Part shown: piece by piece, positions 29,571 to 41,861 of the stretch
How positions within the stretch are numbered: the stretch's first letter is position 1
Layout of the letters: each line of letters opens with the position of its first letter
Notes under the pieces: model-generated
Told to the model about the DNA's origin: nothing
The model's database searches: none
Seen by the model: the letters and a program-made list of their open reading frames with translations, nothing else
Program-made: the position numbers and the translations under genes
From: Polytrichum commune
Taxonomy: Eukaryota > Streptophyta > Polytrichopsida > Polytrichales > Polytrichaceae
DNA length: 64,000 nt
Direction: 5' to 3'
Assembly (NCBI GenBank): GCA_950295325.1
Contig: OX485809.1
Coordinates: 3,408,001-3,472,000, forward strand

Positions 29571-32500
29571 TGAGAGAATGGCTTCAAAGCTCGAGTTCGA
29601 ATGAGGAAATGTATTTGATCATATTGATATTAACGTATCATGAAATGTCACTTTGATTGTTGCTACCTTACATAATGGTGGTTGTCTTTTAGTTGTGAAA
29701 ACCTCTCAACTGAAACAAATTTGATGACAATTAATCTTGTTGATTACTACAACATGACATGATAGCTTTTAGAATAAATTTTGAGCATCCATGAGTGTCA
29801 TTGAAGAGGAATTAATTGTAAAGTTACGTGCTTGCATGGGAAATGCCTACATTGCTTGTGGTTGATCACTATATTCGGTAATCGGAGACTTTTTCATGAC
29901 TATTTAAGAAAATCACATTACCTTGGCACCTTTGGATGACACAAATACACCAAATGTTTCGGTTTAATGCACATTGTGAAACGAAATGATCTCATTCAAG
30001 CCAAATTTTAAGCATGATGATCAAGATCAAGATTGAACAACGATAAGATCAAGAATTACTTTTTGCAGTGACCATATGAAAATAACATGAGAATCCATAT
30101 CAACAATGAATATTGTCATATGGAAAAGCACAAAAATCTATGTACTTTGTTCACTTCTAAAATATGTTGATCATTGATGGCACTACACACTACCAAAGGA
30201 AAGGATCATTTTGGGTATTAAAAATTAGTAATGAAAGGGATTTGTTTATCAAAGCAATGCTTTGTGTACAAGCCTTGGTTGTAGTTTCCTATTGTCATAG
30301 TCTTTGTATACTTCAATGCTCTCAAGTAGTAGGCATGAACAAAGAAAAAGAGACTTTAAGTACATGAAAGAAAGTTGAGGATTATTTGATAAAGCACCCT
30401 TTATTTCTTATAGTGAGCAATTGCAGACATCAAGAAAACTAACCAAAGTGAACATTGTTGTGCATGTAGCATCCGAGGCATTATAATAGGCATATATGCA
30501 TCTTAAATGTGTTTCAATTGCCTCTATAACATTCAATAATTGGGGAAGAAAATTTACATGAGGAAGTGGACAATTTATTTTGTGCTTTGATTGCCTTGGC
30601 AACCTTCAAGGAATGAAACCTTGCATAACAAATATGATTGTTGTTTTGTGCTTCAATGGCCTTTGCAACATTCAAATTTGAAGGAATTGAACCTCATGTA
30701 AGAAAGTGGACAGTCATTTGACTGTGATGATCCTCAATTGACTATGCAATTCCATAGGCTTCTAGAAAACAACTCAATTGAAGGTTCTAGGGACACCCGT
30801 TATGCATACAGTTGTCCAAAGCATATAGACATTTGCAACACACAGACCAAGGGCTCATTGTGCGGCATTTAATTCTTCAAATTCTACAATTTGACAAAGT
30901 TAAAATAAAGGTCAAGCTGATTAAACATCTCTCCCTCTATTATATCACAAGTTCATCATATGGGTATGTGGACGATTATTTACATGTGCCCTAACACTTG
31001 CAAAGATGGAAAATGATGTTGGATGTAATTTATAAACCCCCCCCCCTTAAATACATGATCAATCATTTTTTAGCTTACTTAATGTCAAGATTAGGTTATT
31101 CACATAACAAATTGCTTTGTGGTTTGCACCTAGATTCTACCAATCATATGAAGTTTTTTTCAATCTACTTTCCATTGAATATTGAGAATTTGATATTTTA
31201 AACACAAAAATAAATAAAAAATGAAGCTAGTGTACGGAGCTTTTAAAAAAAGGGCTCAAAAGACACTAGAGCGCACCATTTTTCAATCAAGTCTCTCTTG
31301 ATTTTGAAAATCTTTTCTACCAAAAGACTTTCACTAACACGTCTTTCTTGTCATATTTGAAATAATTTGTAAGTACAAGTTCGTGATGTCACATTTGATC
31401 AAAATTATTCCACACATTTGACCACAAGTTGATAGGGAATGAAACTCAAGAATAAGGTACAAATGCATGTATATGACAATTTGAGCAATGGGAATGCTTA
31501 TTATATTCATAGCACTTTATCGGTATTTCCAAATTTTAGTTACTCCATGAGGAAGTGAATGCACTTGAGTTCATCAAAGTTTGACATTATGTGATGTTGA
31601 TATGATTTATGAAGGTCAATTTGCGATCCAAAGCGGTTGCATGGACCCATTGAAGCAAACAATGTTGAGCAATGACTCTTTTTGTCTCTCAAATGAGTCA
31701 CATTTTATGGGTTTTAAAATAACATTGTTAACTTGTTCATTTTGATGTACACACTTACATAGTTTGGGGCAAAGAATAGGTATCCAAATTGGACGCTTGT
31801 ACTTGTGCATGGGATAAGGGTCTCAAAAGGGTGGTCCTCAGGTCCCAATAACTCTATCCTAGTTCTCAATGTGTATTTTGATGCACCTTCTCTCATGGAG
31901 AAATATTGGCATCTTACAATTGTATACTACAAATCCATATGAATAGAATAATAGTCCTTCGTGCTATTATTAGTAGATAAATTACTTGGGGTTATACCTC
32001 CTCATGCTTTTCACCTCGATTCGTGGCCCTTTGTCCATCTATATTTATTAATTATGAAGAAATGATGATGATAAAAATGACGACGTATGAATGACATGGA
32101 TAGAGATGTTAATCTTATGAAATTTCATTTCAATTCAAGGCTTCAGTTGGTGAAATGCATGTTGATGATTAAAATGAAGGTCTATGTGTCAAGCTTCATG
32201 CAATTGTGATGTGATGTACTATTCTTGTGAATAGTAAAGGCAAAGTATATTGAAGTTAAATTTCGGGGCACCATAAAATCCAAACCATGCTTTAATTGCA
32301 TCGATGTCTTTTATAGACGCTAACATAAAACCTTCATTATATAAGAAGTGGTTTTTGGACAAAAGGCCTTTTATGATTATATAGTAAAAAATTGGGTTTA
32401 TAATATAAAATGGGAAGTTAATGCTTAATTGCATGAGGATCCCCCTTGGGTATTTTTATATGGGTCAAAATTGACTTCCACTTTCAAGATAATCTCGATT

Positions 32501-34104
32501 GAATATGAGCTCAATCAACAAAATGAGATTCTCGGAGTCTACTTTTGTATTCCACTTTACAAATCTACAAGTTACCATAATTTGGGTTTTAAATTGCATT
32601 TGCAATCATTGTAGGTCTAAGATTCCAACTACGATATATATTGCAAAAATGTATCAAGGTTTCATATTTAATAATCCTATCTAAATTCAACATTACCATG
32701 GTATTCTTACAAAACATATTACATAGTTTGCAAAAGTTTTATAAATTTTGGAGTTGACACATTATTTCTTATGATTGAATGTTAATTCACGTTAACCAAA
32801 TCTTAACTCTTTAATTTCCTATTATTAGAGGAAAGAAAAGAAAAATAACGTTGGTGCTATGTCCCAACGTGAATTTGAACCCATTGACCTTGAACTGATC
32901 ATGGTTATCAATGATGCAATTTAAGATGTTTTGCCTTCCTTTCGGAAGGTGGGTTATTATTAAAGGAACATGCAGACTACGGAATAAGTTGTCGATGTCC
33001 TTGTGTCCTTATAAAAACTAATAGAGAGGAGAAATTATTAATATTTAAAGTTTTGAGATGTGGGTTGCAAGATACCGTTGACCACGTGGAATAGGCTCAG
33101 CCAATAAAAACGGGTAGCAATCTTGCACATAGAGCTTTAGCATATTTGGGTGCAAGCATGGTAAAGTGGACCAAAAAAGTGCTATGGTATACTAAAACCA
33201 TAATTTTTTTGGTTAAAGGCCTAAAAGTAGTAGCAAGGAGTTATTTAAATTGGAATTTTTTTTATGATGACCTCTATTGTTGTGTTAAATACTCAAATGT
33301 AGAATATCAAGTTGAGATCTTCAATACTTAGCATCAAAAGTGATGCTCAAAAACAAATGGTTGAGTCTGGTTTTGGATGTAGATTTCATGACCTTAACTA
33401 TTTTGAAGTTAGAATTTTTTTTATATTCCTTGAATTCATTATCTACTTGAGGGCATCACCACAAAACTTTGTAAAAAACCATCAATTTAATGTAATTTTA
33501 TCATATTTTAAACAAATTTTAGACAATTAATTTAATATCACCTACTTGCACGCCACTTGCACCGTCTTCTAAAATAGGTAGACTTTTCTTGGAATTCTTT
33601 TTGTCATCATAAATTGCTTGGCTTTGTAGATCAAGATGTTTTTAAAATGTCTATGGTTTATTTCTTCACAAAATTCAAATTTAGTACATAAAATTGAATC
33701 ACTTTCACTTAACACTAGGCAGGGATCAGGAGTTGTCCACTTTACCATGCTTGCACCCATTTGTGATTATGAACCATTTATTCTCTTAAACAATTTGGTC
33801 TAAATGACACTCACAAGTAGTCACAAATGCCACATATTCCCACACAAGATTTAAACCAAATGGACTTCATTTGCACCCCCAATTTGCTCTCCCAACATTT
33901 CTCACTTGGACCCCCAAAAAACCCTTGTGCGGGTTTAGATTTTAGTGGACTCAAACGTGGAGTTGAGGATGGGACCCATAACCTCCTACAAAGGGAAATC
34001 CTTTGGCTCACAATATGTGGGCCTTGCATGGACCTTGCTCCATTGATAGCAACTTATTAAGTAGATGTGCCCTAATTCGGTGTCTTGTCTTTATAAGACA
34101 CCTA
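29571..34104. other. intergenic DNA, no supported gene
   Basis: AT-rich sequence with only short frames. The segment GGTGCAAGCATGGTAAAGTGGA occurs at 33150 and, inverted, at about 33736-33757; the two sites could be the ends of a 610-bp inverted-repeat element (about 33149-33758), though the match beyond about 22 bases was not followed. A C homopolymer lies at 31038. Confidence 0.45.
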
Positions 34105-34177
34105 TGTTTGAGTGGTGAATGATTAAGCATGGATCTAAGAACGGACATCAAAGAAGACATGTGCTGGAAACAATTTA

Positions 34178-34668
34178 GGGGCGCTTCACACTATGGCCGA
34201 AGGTCGAGAGGCCGTCGATTTTCACCAATCAAATTGCAAGAAATCAAGAGTTCAGCATCTCAACCTTTCAAACTATGGTCAAAGTCCAAAGGCTGTCGCA
34301 ATTTAGAATGATTACTTTTTGAAGAAGGTGATGGACTCCCGAAGGAAGTTTGGGTCAGACGGGAATGGAAACCCAAACTATGGTCGAGAGGCCGTCGGTT
34401 TTTTCTCCTTAAAAAATCAATCATTGACAATATCTTGGCCGTTAGATTGGATGGTTTATTTTGAGCAAGGAATAAAGTGGGATGCTCCTTTGGGTTTGGA
34501 CTTTGGGCTTGGCCTTTAGAGGCTTCACACTATGCCTGGCCGAAGGCTCCACTTATTATTATATTTGATTGGCTATTATTTCCAGTCCATTTCTTTGGAC
34601 TCTCAACAAAGTTTGGCCACTCAATCCCACGGCCTCTCGACTTGGACAGCCATAGTGTGAAGTGGCCC
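34178..34668. mobile_element. TTA-flanked element, family E copy 2
   Basis: The left end GGGGCGCTTCACACTATGG and the right end complement GGGCCACTTCACACTATGG match family E, with TTA flanks at 34175-34177 and 34669-34671. CTATGGTC(G/A)A and GAGAGGCCGTCG blocks recur inside, and a further end-like copy (TTAGAGGCTTCACACTATG) lies at about 34516. 491 bp, non-coding. The element sits directly after a family C repeat. Confidence 0.85.
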
Positions 34669-37600
34669 TTAGACTACATGCCCACGATTTATCATCCATT
34701 CTAGTGGCACAATAATCAACATAATTGAGGGTGGGGGGGGGTCTATGTTTGTTTTATTTCTCAAAGAATTTTGGCAATGCATAGGATATTTACGAGAGCT
34801 CCAAAAAATTACGAGGAGAGTGACGACATGCATGATTTGGATGTGCTATTTATCTCACACTAAGGGCAGGTTTCACATGGGGTCCCAAGTCCCAAGTCCC
34901 ACTCATGTGAAGCAAGCCCCCTTGAAAGGAAGCAAAGTCCCAACTTATGAGCCTTGTAAAACCAATGAAATATGATTAATATTTGTGCGGCTTGTGTTGA
35001 AGGTTGGATCAAGCTTTTTTTGCTTGACCTAGTTTTGGGTAAAGAGAGAGATGAGGTTGTGGGTGGTATCCCTTATTGCTATAATTCTACATTGTTCTAA
35101 CAAGGTTCTTTAATTGACGAAGTGATTTAAAATTTGGGTGCAAATACATTTGAATAAGTGAAAGAGGAATCCTACATACAATTTTCCATGCAATATATCC
35201 ATAGTTTTGACCACCATTTCCACATACAATAGTGTTCAATCTTTTGCGTCTTTCATGTTGTATTTTATCTAAGTTAGTTTTAAACCTTCCGACACAAAAT
35301 TGTTGATAAATGCCTTGCTATGATTTTTTCCGTGAATTTTGCGATCAAATTCGTATACACTTGATTTTGGCATGTCGAGATGTTTGAATTAACTTTTAGC
35401 ATTCATGGATGTAATATTTCAAGTCATGTGTACAACATATTTTTCCTTTAGTGTTAACAACTTTTAAGTATCAAAAGCCATTTTACTTAAAAAATCTCAA
35501 TTTGTTTCTAAAACACCCTTGAACTTCAAGGGTTTACGATACAACGGAGGTTTCTATTGATCACAATGGTAACTATAATGATGCTAGTAGAGTCAAAGGG
35601 GAAGGACTGTTGATTGTACATGGAATTCTTAAAATTAGAGATATCAGGAGAGGTTTCCTATTTCATCTTTACATGTGCCAAACTGTAATTTTCATGTGGG
35701 ATACAAGTGAGTGGGTCATGGCGAATGTGAGCATGACATGTGGCCAATTTTGAGGGGGGGGGGGGTAGGTGTTTTGTGTCGTTGGAATAGAGAGCCTTCT
35801 ATGACAATCTTTCACCAAGATACATTCAAGCTTCATAGTAACATATGTAAACCATAGGATCTCCCCTCTTCTAAGGAGGCTCATGCACTTGAGGGAAAAA
35901 TAACTCTCATGGTTGTTAGATTCCATTGAAAATGAGAGAATATTATAATTTGTGCAAAATTATTTGAGCACCAATCTAGTATGTTTATTTTGTGGGTTTG
36001 GCGGGCACCACTCCATTGGCTTAATGTTGTTGTAAACTCAAAGTACATTTGTCATGTTTGAATGAACTCCGGATGTAACCAATCCTTCAACTTTAAAGGT
36101 CCGGTGTGTACTTGTATGGCATACAATGGAAATTTGTACGACTCTCCGTAACTATTGAAACAAGAGGGAGTTTACTTTGTTTGTTTTGTTGACTCCATAT
36201 TGGGTGCAATATATTATGACAAGGGGAATAAAATTATCACACATGACAAGAATGATAGCATATGTATGTGGTATGGTTTAGGTCTTTGATACGAGTTTAA
36301 AACTTCCCACATCCCAACCTACAAGAAAAAGAAAGAAAAGAAAGACGACTCCAATGTTGTCACTTGAATTAGGGTGTTGCTTCATTCTTGAAATGATCTG
36401 AATCTAAATGTAATCTTGAAACAAACATTGTCAGATTTAGGAAGGTCCCTGAAGACTACTCCCTCCTTTCAAAGTGGGAAACACCTTGAACACTTTCAAA
36501 ATGGGTCAAATTCGTTCTTCAAACTCAACTAATAATTTGGGCACATGTAAGATTCTCCCACCTTGACTGGTGTTACAAGTTTTATACCCATAGGTACGTT
36601 TATTTAATACCGTTATTGATGATGTTGGACTGGATATGATACCATTATGTCTTCACCTATATACCGGTCCAACATTGGTACGTATGTACTATTGCGCATA
36701 GGAGATGGCAAAATCAAGAGTTGGAATTTATAGATCGCTAACAAAATTGGGTGCTTCTTCTAACTTAATGACGATTCGGGAGCATAAGCTTAGTCTCAAG
36801 TGGCTTGTAGGTTATGAAGTAGTTTCGCACATTGGCTATCTTAAAAGGATGTTGACTATTTAATACTCAACAACACGAATGCATCATTGTACTCCGAACA
36901 CCAAACATGTGGATAATCTTTTTCTTGAAACAAGTATAGAAACCATTTACGATGGTAGGCACAAGTACTATGGGAGAAAGTTATGCCATATAGGTAAGCA
37001 ACCGGCCCTTGGTTATGCGAGGAGAGATGAGGGAATGAATGTATATGAGCGCCGTACTTCTCATACATCCAACATAAGAACGTTCATCCTTATAGGTCGG
37101 TCGTCAATCCATCGCTAAATGACTTTGAGTGGGCTAATTTGGGATCTTTAATGTTAATTTAGTGTTGAATCAACTACTAATAATAATAACATCCGGGTTG
37201 TATACGATTCCAAGGCTTTTGTGTTGGATGAATGAAGATACGTTCGTAACGGATGATTCCCTCTATGCATTTTGCAAGGAAATATATACACATTCGACTT
37301 GAGATAAGCATGGCTAATGTGGACACTTCCAACTCCACAAGCAACGACGATGGTTATTGGATTTGACCGGGAATTGTCTCATCCAATTACCAATTACAAA
37401 TCAACACGATCATCATCCCAAGTCTCCTAAAGCAACATTCACCTCGACAATGAATACTATATTCATTCATCCATTGGAGCTCCATAAATCGTGATGGAAG
37501 TTTGTGCCGAGCTAACAAGTGTCCGTTTAAGGCTCGCGTACCTTAGTAAGCATCTTGGCTAGGGAAAAGGGAAAATGTTGGGGCCACCGGAAGGCAAGGC

Positions 37601-37844
37601 AAGAAAGAAATATGATGTGGACTAGAAAGATGATGCGTTGTGTGTGCACATGAAGACGCACGTTTGACCGCGTCCTCCTACTTCTTTTGAATATATGAGT
37701 TAACAAATAGGCACTTTTGGTGCCGATTTCAAAACAAAATTTCAAGTGTAGGCGTGACTTGCCATTGGCGGCAAAAGGAAGGGAAAGGTAGAAAGGTAGA
37801 CTAACATGCCTAAATCGCACACACCACACTAATTTGGACGCCTA
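34669..37844. other. intergenic DNA, no supported gene
   Basis: Only short frames. A short inverted repeat (GGGCAGGTTTCACATG against CATGTGAAGCAAGCCC) lies at about 34866-34922 and may be a MITE remnant. G homopolymers occur at 34730 and 35753. A family D copy lies at 36540-36690. Confidence 0.45.
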
Positions 37845-39705
37845 GAATTGGGTGGTATATCGTTCGGTGTGGTGGATGTACGAATCGGCACCCAAAATGA
37901 GACTTGTATTGAACAAAGGTTGAACTACGTGTTCAAATATATGCTAACATGCATGCATTCTAGGTGTAATAGTCAACATGACTTGGGGTTTGGGGACCCA
38001 AATGACCACTTAATGAGCATATTGGTTTTCACTTCGATAATGAATCATATATATATATATATATCTATATCTATATATATTCCATATGAGCTCCTTAATT
38101 ATGAGGCGGCGCTTACACACACAATTTGGATTTGCTAATCATCTTGGAGCAAGTGTGTGTTTCGAATCCTACGTGATTTGGGCGTAGAGAAATGGTATCC
38201 ATCTAAGTAAGGCATGTTTACCTTGAGCATTCCAACTTTAGATGTGTATTATAATGTGAGAGTTTGCATCGTAGGTCGCGAAGAAACACGACTTTCATAG
38301 GTCATATCTAATGAAGAAAGGTGTTGAGATTTCACAAACGTAAGTGCATTGGCCTCCTCCTTATGGATTCGCCTATGTTTCTTTCTTTCTTTCTTTCATA
38401 TTATTTTCATAGTAAAAGAATTCAACAAACATGGCAAGGGTCTCAAGTCCTTAAAGTATCCGTTCTAAGTAATTCTACCTTAATTTATGAGACATATTCA
38501 TGATCCAATTCTTGTTGACATAGTCCATATGCATTGAATTTGTTAGGTAAGTTTATTACCCCCATGTATGCATTTTCAAAGTTTAGAAAGTTGTGCGTGT
38601 GCATGTATATATATATGGTTTTATTTTGAAGGTCACACTTAGTAGTCTTAGTTGAAACTTGATGAAAAAACATTCGTTATGTGTGGACTCACATGGCATG
38701 CTCTAATTTCCTTTACGGTTTGTAAATACATAATCATATTGAAGAACGTTGTCGTATGCAAGGCTATGTCATGGATGGCAATGGGATGGGAAATCCTCTA
38801 AAAAACGAAATGACACCTTCTTCACTTAGAAGAGTAAACATAGAACAAAAGTAAATTTAAAATATCTGGGTTATAAGAAAGCCATGATATTGAAATCCAT
38901 AAAAAAGAAACTACTACATATCATTCCGTCAATGCAAAACCAAATTTTGATTTCTATATAATTTCGAAACATTTGAGTTAAGAACGTATAGGCTAAACAA
39001 ACGTATTTTACAATTGGAGTTGAACACAATCTGGAGGGTCTATTGGATAACTAAAGGGAAAGGTGATTCTCACTATGACCTCTCATGCCTTTTGCATGTC
39101 TATCGCAAATTCAAAATTTGAATGACAATCTATGCAACTCAAGAGTGAAGTGCAATTCATGGTCCGATCCAACGGTCAAGATCGTGTGTGGAGTTGTAAG
39201 TGATGATGACAACAAGACCACAAACATGAGACATTGAATTTGAAAATTGGTTATTCAAAACTTCCAATAAGAAGCCAAACAACAAAAATCCTCTTTCTTG
39301 TCACACGATCCCATAGGCCCTCCTAATTGCATTACAATTCAACCTAGGATGCTTAACATGTTTTGAGCACGCAATCCAATCGCATCGTAATACGTTGTTT
39401 CTTGGCGTCCATTTCTAACTAAGGTAAATAAGCATGCCTAATCTGGTGGCTTATCATTATTGGATGGATGGCTACACATGAGTGGCATGTGGTTAGATGT
39501 CAATATAAGAACATGCACCACAAAGACATGTGTTCAAAATATTTTGGGTTTCGTGTTCAAAATGTATCAACTACTAGGTTCAATGGTCAACGTATTTGAG
39601 GGGACCTCTGCGATAATTCAAGAAGAAAGAGGATATTCACTTTGACAATGACTAAAATATTCACATAAGTTCCAAAAAAAATACAAAGAAAACAGATCCA
39701 CGGGG
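37845..39705 (+). repeat. region of family C dispersed repeats
   Basis: Copies at 37845-38050 and 39455-39680 share a GGTGT/GGTGG stretch, a TGTACGAATCGGCACCC or TAAGAACATGCACC block, ACATGTGTTCAAA, a TCAATGGTCAAC or AATAGTCAACATG block and a CACTTTGACAATGA-like end. Between them lies AT-rich DNA with a (TA)n/(TATC)n microsatellite at about 38047-38080. No gene is seen. Confidence 0.45.
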
Positions 39706-40094
39706 AGGTCACTTCATTGTCGAGTTGACACCATGTGCAAACAAAGTTTGCTACCCCTATATTACATGCCAGATATAATTTTAAAATTTATGATATTTTT
39801 TCTACATATACATAATCATTGATAGTATCTTTTGTATACTTTTATGAAATTTTTAGTCATTTTTTTAGTAATTGTTTTAGTTCAATTCTGTGTCTATCTA
39901 GTTAGAAATGGTATGTTTTATGAAAAAAACAAATCATCAAATTTAGTTACCACTTTTGACTATGTCATAGGTACTGTGTATATCTACTCATGAAAAACAT
40001 TTGATAAAATTTTGACCCATTTTGGTGGTGCAACTTACCAAAAGAATATTTTTTTTGGTCGCACGTGGTGTTCAACTTGACAATGGAGTGATCT
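39706..40094. mobile_element. inverted-repeat element, family F copy 1
   Basis: The ends are about 37-base inverted repeats (left AGGTCACTTCATTGTCGAGT, continuing to a CACCATGTG block; right the complement of AGATCACTCCATTGTCAAGT and CACCACGTGCG). The 389-bp AT-rich body is non-coding. It matches the copy at 54968-55363 along its full length with few differences, so the pair is younger than most elements here. No clear target duplication was seen. Confidence 0.85.
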
Positions 40095-40383
40095 ACCAGT
40101 GAACAAATCCGACCTCCATTTGGATTTGCTAACCATCTCGTACTGCCAATCGCATGTTTGATATCTCAAGAGAAGTTGGCGCGGGGTGAGCACAAAGCTA
40201 GAAATGTATGTTCGAGGCCCACTTACCTTACATGCCTTACCACACCACATAAGGTGTTTCACAAGTATTTAAAAAAAAAAAAAACAACGATCCCAAAATT
40301 ATAATCCCTCTACTTATCATATCATCTCTTTAGCTTCACGTCAAACCGTGCTGGCTTGATTGGGATACTTGAATGAATCATGC

Positions 40384-40590
40384 ACCTATGTTTTTTGAGT
40401 GGTGTGTAGTTAGGCATGTATCTAAGAACACACACCAGAAAGACATGTGTTGCAGAAAGATTAGACTACATGCTCAAATTTAGTTAACTATTCCATGTTC
40501 AAACATGATCGGGGTGGGACCCATACGACATTTAAGCAAAAAGAATAATAATATCCATTTTGAAAATGAATAAGGTATTTCAAACGAGCT
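40384..40590 (+). repeat. dispersed repeat family C, copy
   Basis: It has TTTGAGTGGTGTGTAG, TAAGAACACACACCA, AAAGACATGTG, TTAGACTACATGCTCAAA, a CATGATCGGGGTGGGACCC stretch and the CATTTAAG tail that matches the other family C copies. Confidence 0.5.
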
Positions 40591-40744
40591 TGAACAATTA
40601 CAAGGAAAATGACGATGATGACATAGTCATTGCATGTTTACCATCCTATAAGAAGAAGTGGACTAACCATGGGTGGAAAAAGAAAGAAAAGAAAAAACCA
40701 TTTACGACTTGTCTACAATAGCAACAAAGTGACCCCAATACAAT

Positions 40745-41420
40745 AGTTAAAGTGTCTACACAAAAGCATGGAGTTGCATGCCAATACCACGCTGTAATAT
40801 ACCATGGCATGGTATGTGGGAATGATATTTTGAAATGACATGTGACACATTTAAGCAGGGACGAATGAAGAATGTGATTGACAGAGTGGATGAAAACTCC
40901 CACATGACTTGACCATTACATACCATGCCATGGTAACGAAGCATGACATTGGACACATTCAAGCAGGGGGCGGATGCAGAATGTTGTTCGATAGAGTGGA
41001 CGACAGCTCAAGCAATATGCATGCATTACCATGTCATGGTATGTCATGGGTGTGTGATGTTCTTTGCGGCCCATGCCATGTGTGAGTTGTCATCCACTCC
41101 GTCAACCACATTCTTCATCCGCCCCGCTTGAAATGTCGCGTGTCATGTCAACGTATGATGCCATGGTATATGGTGGATAACGGGGTGGATGAAATATCGC
41201 GATCGACAAAGTGGATGGTAATGTAGAATGGCATGGGACCACATAGCGTACCATTGTGCACGATGCCATGGGCCACATCCAAGTGGGGCGGATGAAGAAT
41301 GCTGTCTGACAGAGTGGATGACACCTCACGCATGGCATGGGACCACATGTCATTCCACGCTATACACTACCATGCCAAATCAGCTGTTACCATGCCATGG
41401 TAACGGTACTTGACATGGTG
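40745..41420. repeat. CATG-rich repeat cluster upstream of the bromodomain gene
   Basis: Two interleaved motifs recur in both orientations. One is CCATGGCATGG or ACCATGCCATGGTA, often palindromic, seen about nine times. The other is an about 60-base unit ACA(C)ATTCAAGCAGGGGCGGATG, AAGAATG, TTGACAGAGTGGATGA and an ACTCCCACATG-like end, near 40845, 40950, 41170 and 41273 on the + strand and near 41080 inverted. It is non-coding and lies about 0.4 kb before the first putative exon of the next gene. Confidence 0.8.
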
Positions 41421-41861
41421 CACATTCAAGCAAGCAAGGGGCCTGGCAAACGAGCCATGCACGAGGCAGACCAGGAACGGAAAGGAAAGGAAAGGAAGGA
41501 AAGGGAAGGGAGGGGCAGAGAAACGAAGGAAAGAAGGACGGGAGGCACGGCATCATCGCCATCGCCGAACAAAGACATCGGCGAACGAGCAACGGCATCT
41601 TCTCGTCTGGCTGCTGCAGACTTGAACACAAATTTTGTGGTTGATATCGGGGTGGCAACGACTGAAAAAGCGCGGCAACAGCAAGGCGCCATTAGGTTCA
41701 GTGATTATGAGATCGACGGGAGAGCAGCAGCAGCGGAGGTCACGGTGTAGTAGTCGTAGTCGTCGTAGTAGGAGCAGGAGGTTGTTGATGTTGAGGTTGA
41801 GGAGGAAATAGCGCATGAAACAGCGGTATGGCAAGTACCTACAACTGGGCCAAACAGCCAT
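41421..41861 (+). promoter_or_regulatory. putative promoter and 5' leader of the bromodomain gene
   Basis: Composition shifts to GC-rich here. There is a purine-rich (GGAAA)n tract at about 41477-41540. An open frame runs from 41337 to 41750 but is of biased composition and ends in five in-frame TAG codons inside a TCG/TAG microsatellite (41748-41771). The same frame then reopens and runs through the proposed ATG at 41862. Whether any of it is translated is unresolved. Confidence 0.4.

Noticed and set aside
41337-41750. 137-codon frame as an independent gene
   Set aside because: Biased composition from purine repeats, ends in multiple TAG codons of a microsatellite, and sits where the leader of the bromodomain gene is expected.
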